Of a stretch of 28,439 bases of DNA, positions 14,337 through 22,000 are shown in pieces. The position numbers were made by a program, and so were the translations under genes. How positions within the stretch are numbered: the first letter of the stretch is position 1; every line of letters starts with the position of its first letter. Source of the DNA: a virus; IMG/VR virus record IMGVR_UViG_3300021364_002298, positions 1 to 28,439 of that record; one strand, written 5' to 3'. The notes beneath the pieces were generated by a model. The model ran no database searches. It had not been told where the DNA came from and was given only the letters and a program-made list of their open reading frames with translations.

Positions 14337-15557
14337 CTAACTATTAGCTAACATCTCGAATGCGTCTGAGTGCACATCCATCACTTGCTTTGCAACTTCT
14401 TCTACTTCTGAGTAACTCTCAGGGTCGATATCTGGGTCGTCTGTTTGATTCTTTCGAATCATTGCTTTTTCTAGCAGCTTATCAATCCAAGGACCATGAA
14501 TGTCATCATTTATGAGTTGATCAAAGTCTGCTTTATAGAATTTCTTGTCGACAATAAGTTCCCCTTCTGGTGAATATACAATTAAGTTTTTCCAAGCACC
14601 AGATCCAGAAACCTCAATACCGTACCCGTCAATTGTTTCTTGGCCGTGTTTTCTAAGTAAGTCAAATATTTGTTCATGCTCTTTAATACCTTTACCAAAG
14701 TGAATCTCAAATTGACAAGACCTAAATGGCGCTGATACTTTGTTTTTAATTGTTTTTGCAGACACATTAATTCCAATTGGCTCTTTATCTTTATTTAAGA
14801 TTTGCGAACCAGCACCTAACTTAATTCTTACTGAGCTGTGAAATGGTATGGCCATGCCTCCAGGCGTTGTAGTAGGATCACCATATAATACGCCAACTTT
14901 TGTTCTAATCTGATTTAGACAAACCATAAGAACCTTTTCGTTAGCAATAACTCCAGTAATCTTACGCATTCCTTTAGAAATAGCGCGTGCTTGAAGACCA
15001 ATACTCTCTTTTTCGTAGTCACCTGTTAACTCTGCCTTAGGTGATGTTGCTGCAACAGAGTCCCAAATAATAGTTACTGGTACGTCTTTGTCCATTGCTT
15101 TAGCCTTAATAATAGTCGACTCAGCAATTGAGAGTACTTCTTCTGTACAATGTGTATCAACGTATACAAATCTCTTAGTAATGTCAACACCTAATGCTCT
15201 TAGGTTTTCTACACTTGTAGCGTTCTCTGTATCAATGTATACAATAATTCCACCCATTTGCTGTGTAGACTTTGCAATTTGTGTAGCAATATGAGATTTA
15301 CCAATAGATGGTGGACCAAATATCTCTACAATTCGACCTTCAGGAAGACCACCATCTCTTTGATTAGAGATAATATAGTCTAACTGTTTTGACCCAGTAC
15401 TTATCCATCGCTTAACATGTGTAGGAGAATCATCTGTGCTTAAGTTATAAGCAACGCGAGTGCCTCTTTCTTTGTTAAGACTTTTAATCAGGTCAGACGT
15501 AAAGTCGTCTAATGGCTCTTTAGCTACAGGCTCTTTGACCGCCTTTTTTCTTGGCAT
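14337..15557 (-). CDS. recA: RecA/UvsX-type recombinase
   Basis: The 406-aa strand-exchange ATPase forms filaments on single-stranded DNA for recombination-dependent replication and repair. Walker A is GPPSIGKS (81-88), the catalytic glutamate is E111 in YIDTENA, Walker B is VTIIWDS (161-167), the glutamine switch lies in CLNQIR (213-218), and loop L2 follows (PTTTPGGMAIPFHSSVRIKL). N-terminal residues 1-30 are charged and linker-like. The sequence reads closer to bacterial RecA than to T4 UvsX. ATG 15557 has a full AGGAG upstream. It lies between ssb and the nuclease, in the expected replication-recombination cluster. Confidence 0.95.
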   Translation of the reverse strand: MPRKKAVKEPVAKEPLDDFTSDLIKSLNKERGTRVAYNLSTDDSPTHVKRWISTGSKQLDYIISNQRDGGLPEGRIVEIFGPPSIGKSHIATQIAKSTQQMGGIIVYIDTENATSVENLRALGVDITKRFVYVDTHCTEEVLSIAESTIIKAKAMDKDVPVTIIWDSVAATSPKAELTGDYEKESIGLQARAISKGMRKITGVIANEKVLMVCLNQIRTKVGVLYGDPTTTPGGMAIPFHSSVRIKLGAGSQILNKDKEPIGINVSAKTIKNKVSAPFRSCQFEIHFGKGIKEHEQIFDLLRKHGQETIDGYGIEVSGSGAWKNLIVYSPEGELIVDKKFYKADFDQLINDDIHGPWIDKLLEKAMIRKNQTDDPDIDPESYSEVEEVAKQVMDVHSDAFEMLANS

Positions 15558-15588
15558 TGTTTATTTTCTCCTAAAATGTTATTTGTTA

Positions 15589-16395
15589 TTAAAGACTTTC
15601 GAGATCAGCAAATGCGTCATCTAATGAGCTATATTTGCCGCTAATTGCATCTGGCGAGTTATCATCATGAGAACTAGAACTACTAGTAGAAGCATTTGAT
15701 GCGGAGCCGCCTCTCGTTGTCTCTGTAGAGCTATCTTCGTCGTCACCGTTTAGCCACTCATTAACAACTCTCTCAAGCTCTTCATATGACTTAAGTTCAA
15801 ACATGTCATTTACATCTGGAATATTGTCAAGCCAGTCCTTCATCTTTGAAGAGTCCTCAGACAGAGGTGAATCCTTACCTCGAGGTCGTACGTCAGTTGT
15901 AGCCCACATTTTTCCTGGAGCCTTTGTACATGTCACACGTACGTCACGCCCCTCATTAGGATCAGTGATATCACCGTAGTCCTCGTCAAGCATGTAGTTC
16001 AAAAGTGTTTGATATACTTGCTTTCCAAATGCCCATAAGCGTACACCTTTATCCTCTTCACCTCGAACGATGACAGGTGCGTAACATCGCATTTTAGGGT
16101 ATAGTTTCTTAGCTAGCTCGTAAGACTCTTTAGAACCTTCGTCACGAAGCTTTGTAATTAGCTCTTGAATAGGGTCAGCTTTGCTAAACTGGTAAGGTGC
16201 AAGAAGTCCAGGGTTGTTTCCGATGTTGTAGTAAAACATTAGCTCTTTAAAAGGTTGTCCATCATTATTAGGATAAGCAAGAAGACGTACAGTTGTTTCG
16301 GAGCCTTCCTCAGGTCGCCACATTACGTTTTTACGTGAATTTTGTCCACTAATTTGATTAAGTTTCTTACGGATTGCTGCTAGATCAATAGCCAT
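15589..16395 (-). CDS. ssb: Single-stranded DNA-binding protein, gp32-like
   Basis: The layout matches T4 gp32. A basic N-terminal segment (IRKKLNQISGQNSRKNVMWRP) suits cooperative binding, and an OB-fold core covers about residues 25-200. A flexible, Ser/Thr/Asp-rich linker (215-250) leads to an acidic tail ending DDAFADLESL, the protein-interaction tail. The gp32 zinc ribbon cysteines are not seen; only C104 and C156 are present. The fold is therefore the zincless version found in many gp32-like proteins. ATG 16395 has AAAGGAA upstream and a long leader from the promoter at 16468-16497, consistent with a highly expressed, separately controlled gene. By eye its codons look more G/C-rich than the structural genes. 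Confidence 0.88.
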   Translation of the reverse strand: MAIDLAAIRKKLNQISGQNSRKNVMWRPEEGSETTVRLLAYPNNDGQPFKELMFYYNIGNNPGLLAPYQFSKADPIQELITKLRDEGSKESYELAKKLYPKMRCYAPVIVRGEEDKGVRLWAFGKQVYQTLLNYMLDEDYGDITDPNEGRDVRVTCTKAPGKMWATTDVRPRGKDSPLSEDSSKMKDWLDNIPDVNDMFELKSYEELERVVNEWLNGDDEDSSTETTRGGSASNASTSSSSSHDDNSPDAISGKYSSLDDAFADLESL

Positions 16396-16425
16396 ATTGA
16401 TTCCTTTCTAATTGTTTAATTTTTA

Positions 16426-16458
16426 ATTGGTAATATTTAATTTGTGTTTTAAACCAAT
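16426..16458 (-). promoter_or_regulatory. Possible stem-loop in the ssb mRNA leader
   Basis: ATTGGT (mRNA sense, 16458-16453) can pair with ACCAAT (16431-16426) across a 21-base A/U-rich loop, ending about 19 bases before the AAAGGAA Shine-Dalgarno (16407-16401). T4 gp32 represses its own mRNA by binding a structured, A/U-rich leader, so an autoregulatory site is conceivable. The six-pair stem alone is weak. Confidence 0.3.
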
Positions 16459-16467
16459 CATGATGTC

Positions 16468-16497
16468 ATTATAATATGATTAATTCTAATTTACACG
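16468..16497 (-). promoter_or_regulatory. Promoter of ssb
   Basis: On the minus strand CGTGTAAATT (16497-16488), 14 bp, TATAAT (16473-16468), identical in both boxes and spacing to the copy before the divergent thyX. It lies in the 129-bp gap, the longest in the window. The predicted start near 16461 gives a leader of about 66 bases before ATG 16395. Confidence 0.7.
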
Positions 16498-16524
16498 TTA
16501 AAGTTAAAATTTTAATTTTTATTT

Positions 16525-17271
16525 TTAAACCCAGTCCATATCAGGTCCGACGTACCTATCGTCGTACATTTTATCAAACCTAGGTTTTTCCATAGCTAAA
16601 ACATCATAAGGAATGCCTAAACTATGTAATTGTCCTGAAATTAGTTCTCGGTCTTTTTCAGGTGCTGCTGTATATATCACTATAAAATTATAGTCGTGAT
16701 AATATTTTTTAAGTTTTTCAATCATTTCATAACGAGGAATAACTGTTCCGTCGTCTTGTTCGTCTACTAATGTTCCATGAAAATCAAAAGCTACGACTTT
16801 TCTGCTTTTATCTTTTTTAACTGGCTCGTTATTTATAACAGTGTCTTTCATAAAATAAGGTCTAAGAATCATTTCAACTGAGTTGTGTAAAAGTGTCTCT
16901 AACCTTGTTGCTTCATTTTCATCTATATCTAGTTCAAAAGGCAAACTAACATTTATTCCTACATCTTTAGGCTCTATATGAGTATTAAATATAGCACCTG
17001 ATGTTAAACAAGGTGTTTGATTTTGTTCTTGAAGTTTTTTTCTTTTAGCTGGTCCATTTTTCAAATACCAAGAAGGGGACTTGGTCTTTTTATTTTTCTT
17101 TTTATAAGCTGCATTCGATTTACTTCTTCCACTTCGATACTTAACTTTTCCAGAAGGTCCAGCACCTAATGGCGTAGCTACACCTCCAATTGCACCTACG
17201 CCACTAAATTCATTAAGCTCAGCTTCATCTAAGAGTTCTTCTAGAATTAAGCAGTACAACTCAGTATTCAT
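16525..17271 (-). CDS. HAD-like phosphatase domain with basic N-terminal region
   Basis: Residues about 155-248 are a HAD-fold domain: VVAFDFHGTLVD with nucleophile D163, IVIYTAAP (197-204) as motif II, and K229 plus DKMYDDRYV (233-241) as motifs III and IV. The second Asp of the usual DxD is His165, an unusual change at the acid/base position. Residues 1-95 are not HAD: an acidic start, a Gly/Ala/Pro stretch (GVGAIGGVATPLGAGPSG) and a strongly basic part (KYRSGRSKSNAAYKKKNKKTK) that could bind nucleic acid. A polynucleotide phosphatase or a nucleotide phosphatase is possible, and I cannot choose. Its Shine-Dalgarno AAAAGGAAC is buried in a hairpin at 17275-17320. Confidence 0.7.
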   Translation of the reverse strand: MNTELYCLILEELLDEAELNEFSGVGAIGGVATPLGAGPSGKVKYRSGRSKSNAAYKKKNKKTKSPSWYLKNGPAKRKKLQEQNQTPCLTSGAIFNTHIEPKDVGINVSLPFELDIDENEATRLETLLHNSVEMILRPYFMKDTVINNEPVKKDKSRKVVAFDFHGTLVDEQDDGTVIPRYEMIEKLKKYYHDYNFIVIYTAAPEKDRELISGQLHSLGIPYDVLAMEKPRFDKMYDDRYVGPDMDWV

Positions 17272-17274
17272 AAA

Positions 17275-17320
17275 GTTCCTTTTGATATTATTTTATATTT
17301 TATATATATCAAAAAGGAAC
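17275..17320 (-). promoter_or_regulatory. Hairpin masking the Shine-Dalgarno of the HAD gene
   Basis: GTTCCTTTTGATAT (17275-17288) and ATATCAAAAAGGAAC (17306-17320) are inverted copies, 14 pairs with one bulged base, around a 17-bp A/T loop. In the minus-strand mRNA the 5' arm contains the TGA stop of the HD-like gene and the 3' arm contains AAAAGGAAC, six bases or fewer before ATG 17271. The stem would hide the ribosome site until a ribosome finishes the upstream gene. There is no U-run after the stem, so a terminator is unlikely. Confidence 0.7.
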
Positions 17321-17914
17321 AGTATATATTCCAGCAACTTTATCTAGCTCATCTTTAATTACAGCTTCGTGTGCTAGTGTTAAGACAGTTGCTAATCTAG
17401 ACTTATGACCGCCATAAAATTTGCTCTCTTCACTTCCTGGATCTCTTAATAACATTATTGCATTCCACTCTTCCCAAGATAAACCAACATTATAATGTTG
17501 AAGTAGATATAGCGTCATATCATTAATTTGATATTTAGGACAGTCTTCGTTCCAGTCAAAGTATTGACCTAGTTTTTCTTTATGCCATTCAGACTCTGTA
17601 TCTTTAAATCGATTTTGTGATAGCGTACCAATTCTGCCTAAGATTGAAAGTAATGAACATCGAATAATTGTCTTCTTATATATACCATAATTTAAAGCAT
17701 CTGATATTTTGTTTGCAACTTTTGCAAGTTCTAATGCATATTCAACAATTCCACCTATTCCACAAAATGCTTCTTTTTCTCTTTGTGAATAAGATGTCAT
17801 TAATATTCTTTCTCCTTCTTTTTCAATAAGATTATTAATGCTCTCATCTTCTAATTTATTAAGAAGCATTTCATACTTTGACCAAAGTGTCTCTATGTCT
17901 CTTTCTTTATACAT
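17309..17914 (-). CDS. Degenerate HD-domain-like protein
   Basis: The 201-aa protein has the outline of an HD phosphohydrolase but lacks its metal ligands. GGIVEYALELAKVANKI (54-70) matches the first HD helix, with Y59 where His is expected. SLLSILGRIGTL (87-98) matches the family's LLHDIGKIG element, with S90-I91 in place of the His-Asp pair. ESEWHKEKLGQYFDWNEDCP follows, then LTLAHEAVIKDE (178-189), where the last ligand Asp would be. I infer a catalytically dead HD fold serving a binding or scaffolding role, perhaps for the polymerase whose gene overlaps it (TAATG). Family assignment is by pattern only. Confidence 0.5.
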   Translation of the reverse strand: MYKERDIETLWSKYEMLLNKLEDESINNLIEKEGERILMTSYSQREKEAFCGIGGIVEYALELAKVANKISDALNYGIYKKTIIRCSLLSILGRIGTLSQNRFKDTESEWHKEKLGQYFDWNEDCPKYQINDMTLYLLQHYNVGLSWEEWNAIMLLRDPGSEESKFYGGHKSRLATVLTLAHEAVIKDELDKVAGIYTVPF

Positions 17915-18963
17915 TAATATGTCTCCGATAATTTAGCTGTTTCTACTGGAAAATTTCCTAATAAAGGGCAGTTATAACCTTTGTCAGTTATGTTTTTTAA
18001 TTCTTCTATATACTCATTTTTGACATCTAAAACTAAAGCATCATGAATAATAAAAATAGGTTTACACAAATCTTTATCTATTTTTTCTACTAATTCTGAA
18101 AAATATGTCAGAGCAACATCGACTGCTGTAGATTGTATGTAGTTGTTTATCAGTTTGTTTGATTGTGTTTCTTCGATATTCCATATTGGTCGACCAAAAA
18201 AGTTGTTTCTGCAGCCAATATCATTAACAACGTCAGCCTTTTTTAATATGCTTTCTAAATCAAAGTATTCTTTAGTAGCATTTAAGACACTGTCACTTCT
18301 TTCCTTAGAAAGACCTTCAATTTGCGAAGAAGATCCATATAGAGTAGAGATTATGCCTCTTTTTATTATTACTCTATCAACTTCAAAATCGAGTGATGCT
18401 GAAATTTCGCTGTATATATCGTCAGATGATGATTTGCCATTTATGCTTCTTATGACTCTAGGTTCTAAATTTTTAAAGTCTACATATAATAGATCACCAT
18501 CGTAATTCCATCTACTTTGAAATATTTTTCTACATCTAGCTGGGAGTGTTAATATATTAGGACTGTTTTTATTATTAACTAATCTACCTGAAACTGTTTT
18601 TACTTGATCATATGATACTATATTTGAAAAACCATTTTTAGGTTTAAAAGAATTTAAATTGCTCAATATTGATTCATTTTTTTCTAATTCTTTAAAAACT
18701 TTATAAGATATTAAATTAATCTTTGCTGCATTTAAAGAACTAAATATTTTTTGCTGATTATTATATCTCTCTATATAGTTTAGAGACATATCTTTTTCTA
18801 CCAAGACTTTGTTTGCCTCTTCAATATCAGACATGTAATTTTCTAAAAAATGATCAGGCAATATTAAACTAATGTCTAATATATTAGAACTATTAAACAT
18901 ACTAATAAATTTATTCCATTTTTTAGTATTTTGTATTTTAAATAACTTATATAAATTTCTCAT
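17914..18963 (-). CDS. polA: Minimal family A DNA polymerase, no exonuclease domain
   Basis: Only the polymerase part of a Pol I-type enzyme is present (349 aa). SGRL (125-128) corresponds to the primer-contact TGRL element. Motif A is YVDFKNLEPR (160-169) with metal ligand D162. Motif B is R197, K201 and Y209-G210 spaced as in Pol I R754, K758, Y766, with Ile205 at the Phe762 position. The NNYIQSTAVDV block (273-283) matches the conserved Q motif. Motif C is IIHDALVLDV (305-314) with D308, but Ala309 replaces the usual Glu. The first about 120 residues must serve as thumb. No 3'-5' or 5'-3' exonuclease domain exists. ATG 18963 has no Shine-Dalgarno and lies at the predicted transcription start. 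Confidence 0.88.
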   Translation of the reverse strand: MRNLYKLFKIQNTKKWNKFISMFNSSNILDISLILPDHFLENYMSDIEEANKVLVEKDMSLNYIERYNNQQKIFSSLNAAKINLISYKVFKELEKNESILSNLNSFKPKNGFSNIVSYDQVKTVSGRLVNNKNSPNILTLPARCRKIFQSRWNYDGDLLYVDFKNLEPRVIRSINGKSSSDDIYSEISASLDFEVDRVIIKRGIISTLYGSSSQIEGLSKERSDSVLNATKEYFDLESILKKADVVNDIGCRNNFFGRPIWNIEETQSNKLINNYIQSTAVDVALTYFSELVEKIDKDLCKPIFIIHDALVLDVKNEYIEELKNITDKGYNCPLLGNFPVETAKLSETY

Positions 18964-18969
18964 AATACG

Positions 18970-18999
18970 ATTATATTATGACATAGTAAAATTTACAAC
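18970..18999 (-). promoter_or_regulatory. Promoter of polA, predicted leaderless transcript
   Basis: On the minus strand GTTGTAAATT (18999-18990), 14 bp, TATAAT (18975-18970); 8 of 10 upstream bases match the signature, with identical spacing. The polA ATG begins six bases after the -10 box, where transcription would start. The promoter occupies the 38-bp gap that separates the structural from the replication module. Confidence 0.65.
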
Positions 19000-19001
19000 T
19001 A

Positions 19002-22000
19002 TTATTGTTGATCCAATTTAAAATCTTCTAAATTAATAAAACTATTTAAAAAAGTTTTCCACTCAATAACGATTCTTTGATATTCTAGATCAATATAATA
19101 TTTCTCTTTCTTTTCTTCGACTTTTTTTATGCCTGATATTACATCAAATTCAATTCCTGAAGTAGAAACTATTAGAGATCCCGGTTTAGTGTAAAGATGC
19201 ATGTGTGAATATTTTGATTTTCTTTCAACTTCTAGTTTAAAGTCTTCATATGATGCCTTTATATCATTAATCAGTATTTTATATGACTTATTTAATTCTT
19301 TTACTGCCGCCATCGTTTTAAAAACAAAGTCTCTATAATCTTTAGTCATGACTAGCATATTAAATTCATTTAAATCAATAAACTTTTCAAATGTTTCTAC
19401 TAGCTTTGTTCTTTCAAACAAATCCCAATCTAAAATCAGATTTTTTTCAATTTCAATACCAGCAGTACTGTTTAAACCTTTATATTGAAAACTTATTTGA
19501 AGCTTTAAACTTATAAAATTGTTTAATTCTTTTAAAAATTTATCATTATCTGTTGTATTAACAATAAAGTCTATGTCATTTTTTATTATTTTATTACTTT
19601 CTGATTCATCAGAAAGAAATAATTGTTTATCATTTATTTTTAAATTAGATAATTTTTGTAGAAAAACTTGTGCCCTTTTGCGTTTAACTACTTTACTTTT
19701 TGCTTCTTCTCCAAGCTGAGCTTTGTTTATTTTATTTTTAACAAAAGCAAACTTATTAGAGTCTCTTAAGAGGTCAATTTTCAAATTTATTTTTTTATCT
19801 TTTGCAATATCATTGTTTAAAGACATCCATAAATTAAAACTAGGAGAATCTTCATTGTACTGATTGTCTTTTTCTATCCATGCGATATTTCTATAAGAAG
19901 GAAGCACGTTGAGATTTAAAGAAACTTCTAATTTGTCTTCGTCTTCGCCTAATGTAAATGTAATAGTCTTGTTTTTTATTATTCTTCTGCTTCCAATTTC
20001 ATCTCCTGAGTTTGAGTAATTTAATATATTAATTTCAGTTATATTTTCTTCAGCTTTAATCGGCTTATTAGGTCTTAGTATGTCACCTATTGCTCGAGAA
20101 AGGGTATTAGCTGCGTTTTCATATTTTCCGTATACATCGCCGTAAGAAAGAGTAAGTTGAGTTGTAAATTTTCCGGGTGATAAGTCATGTTTTATTCCAG
20201 TTACAGCATATGCATTATCTATTGTAGTACCTGTTTCAAAATCTAAAAAGAGATACTGCGCAAAGTTAACAAAAGGACAACCATACATTGTTACTGTTGC
20301 CTGTGAAGGTAAAACTCTAAGTGGCAAGTCTTTAGAAAAACTTACTTTTGCTGCTATTTGTCGCTTATTATCAGCAGCTCTTTCAGATCTAGTTAGATAA
20401 ATAGTATTAAGTTTAGCTTCATTTACAGTAGAAATTGAAGCTTCAATTATACCAGAGTTTTGTGTACCATATGTTATTGAAGGCATTATTTTTTTAAAGC
20501 TATTTTTCATGCCTTCAACTTTAAATTGTCCAGATATTTCATAAATACCTTCTGATATTTCTACAAGGCCTCCTTCTTCTATTAAATCTTGTATAATTGA
20601 CCAGCTTCTATTATAAAATTTTTGTCGATTTATTTTATGTATATTATTTTTTATTTCTGCTAACTCAGCCTTTTCTTTTATCGTTAGCTTTTTCTTTTTA
20701 CGTTTACGCTTACTTTTATCAGTTTCTTCAGTATTTTGCTCTTTGATTTCAATATATCCTGAATTATATTTTTGTCTTTCTTTATTAAGTTGCGTACTTG
20801 CTGCTATAATTCCTCTATCGTAAAAATCTTTCATTATAGTATTAATTGAGCCGAAAGGATTGTCATTTTGATCAAATATCGATATTCTTGATATTGTCAT
20901 ATTATAGTCTGTTTTTTTAGTTAATGTGTCAAATGTAAAACTTATTTTCGGCATAACAAATCTAACATCATCTATTGACTTTGAACTTTCTCCTGAATTT
21001 ATACCGTCTTCTTCTGAGCGAGCTAAATCTGAGTATATCTTTGAAAGTCTTTTACTTACGTTTAATTGCTGTGTATCTTTTTTGTAAACTGCTTCTACAT
21101 TTCCTGTTTTTGGGTCAACCTTGTAAAAGTCGCTTAGGCCGTAACAAACGTTTGTTCTAGTATTTATAAATCTATTTATTACTTGAGATATTACTGATTC
21201 GAGTGTAAAAGAAGCACCTTCTTCAAACAGAGAATTTAAAAATACTCTTAATTCTAGTCTAGGAATAAGTATAGAAGAAACGTTCATGTTAGAAAATAAA
21301 CCACAATTTTCATTACAAGTGTAACTAATAATTTGTATTTCATTAAATTTTCCAGTTGAACCTAAATGTGTTCCAACTAAACCAGACACAAAAGCCCCAA
21401 AAGTTACGAACTTGTCAAAGCCTCCTCTACCTAATCCTTGATAAGGAACACCTTCAGTTTTTACTTGTCGATTAAGCATAATTTTTTCATACATTGCACA
21501 CCACTCTGTATTAATAAAAGGATCTATTTCGTCTATGCCTCCCATTATTTTGTTTATCAAAGCGTTCTGTGTAGCAAGCAACTCGCTTTTTTTATTAATT
21601 GTAGTATCTGTTACTTTATTAACGTACGCAGACAAAGCTTTGATAAAATTATAAAATTCATAACCATTTACAATTTCCGACGAACTTAAATTAAAGCTTT
21701 TTAAGTCTGTTACACCAGACAAAGATATTAAAGGAGTATCACCTAAAATATAAGTGTTATTTGTCTTAGGGTCTAGTTTATCTAAAGATCTAATCAGGCT
21801 TTGCATAAGATTACTAAGCGTACCTCTAGAGTTATTAAGAAGCTGTTGCAATTCGTTTTCTTTTTTAATTTTTTTTATTTGTTTATCAATACTTTTTTTA
21901 AGTTTTTTAAAACTTTTATTAAAATTATCATAATTTTTTTTTAATCTTGCTATATTTTCAAATGTCAACTCTTCTAAAGACTTTACTTCGTTTGTTACTA

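Noticed and set aside
16501-16530. TTAAAATTTTAA palindrome after the HAD gene as a terminator
   Set aside because: It is pure A/T with no G/C stem, so stability is too low, and such palindromes are expected in this base composition.
17275-17320. Reading the 14-pair hairpin as a transcription terminator
   Set aside because: No U-run follows the stem in the minus direction, and the 3' arm is the Shine-Dalgarno of the next gene a few bases from its ATG.
18980-19020. CAAC/GTTG stem-loop at the end of the 1578-aa gene
   Set aside because: Only four or five pairs, lying over the stop codon, without a U-run. Not distinguishable from chance.
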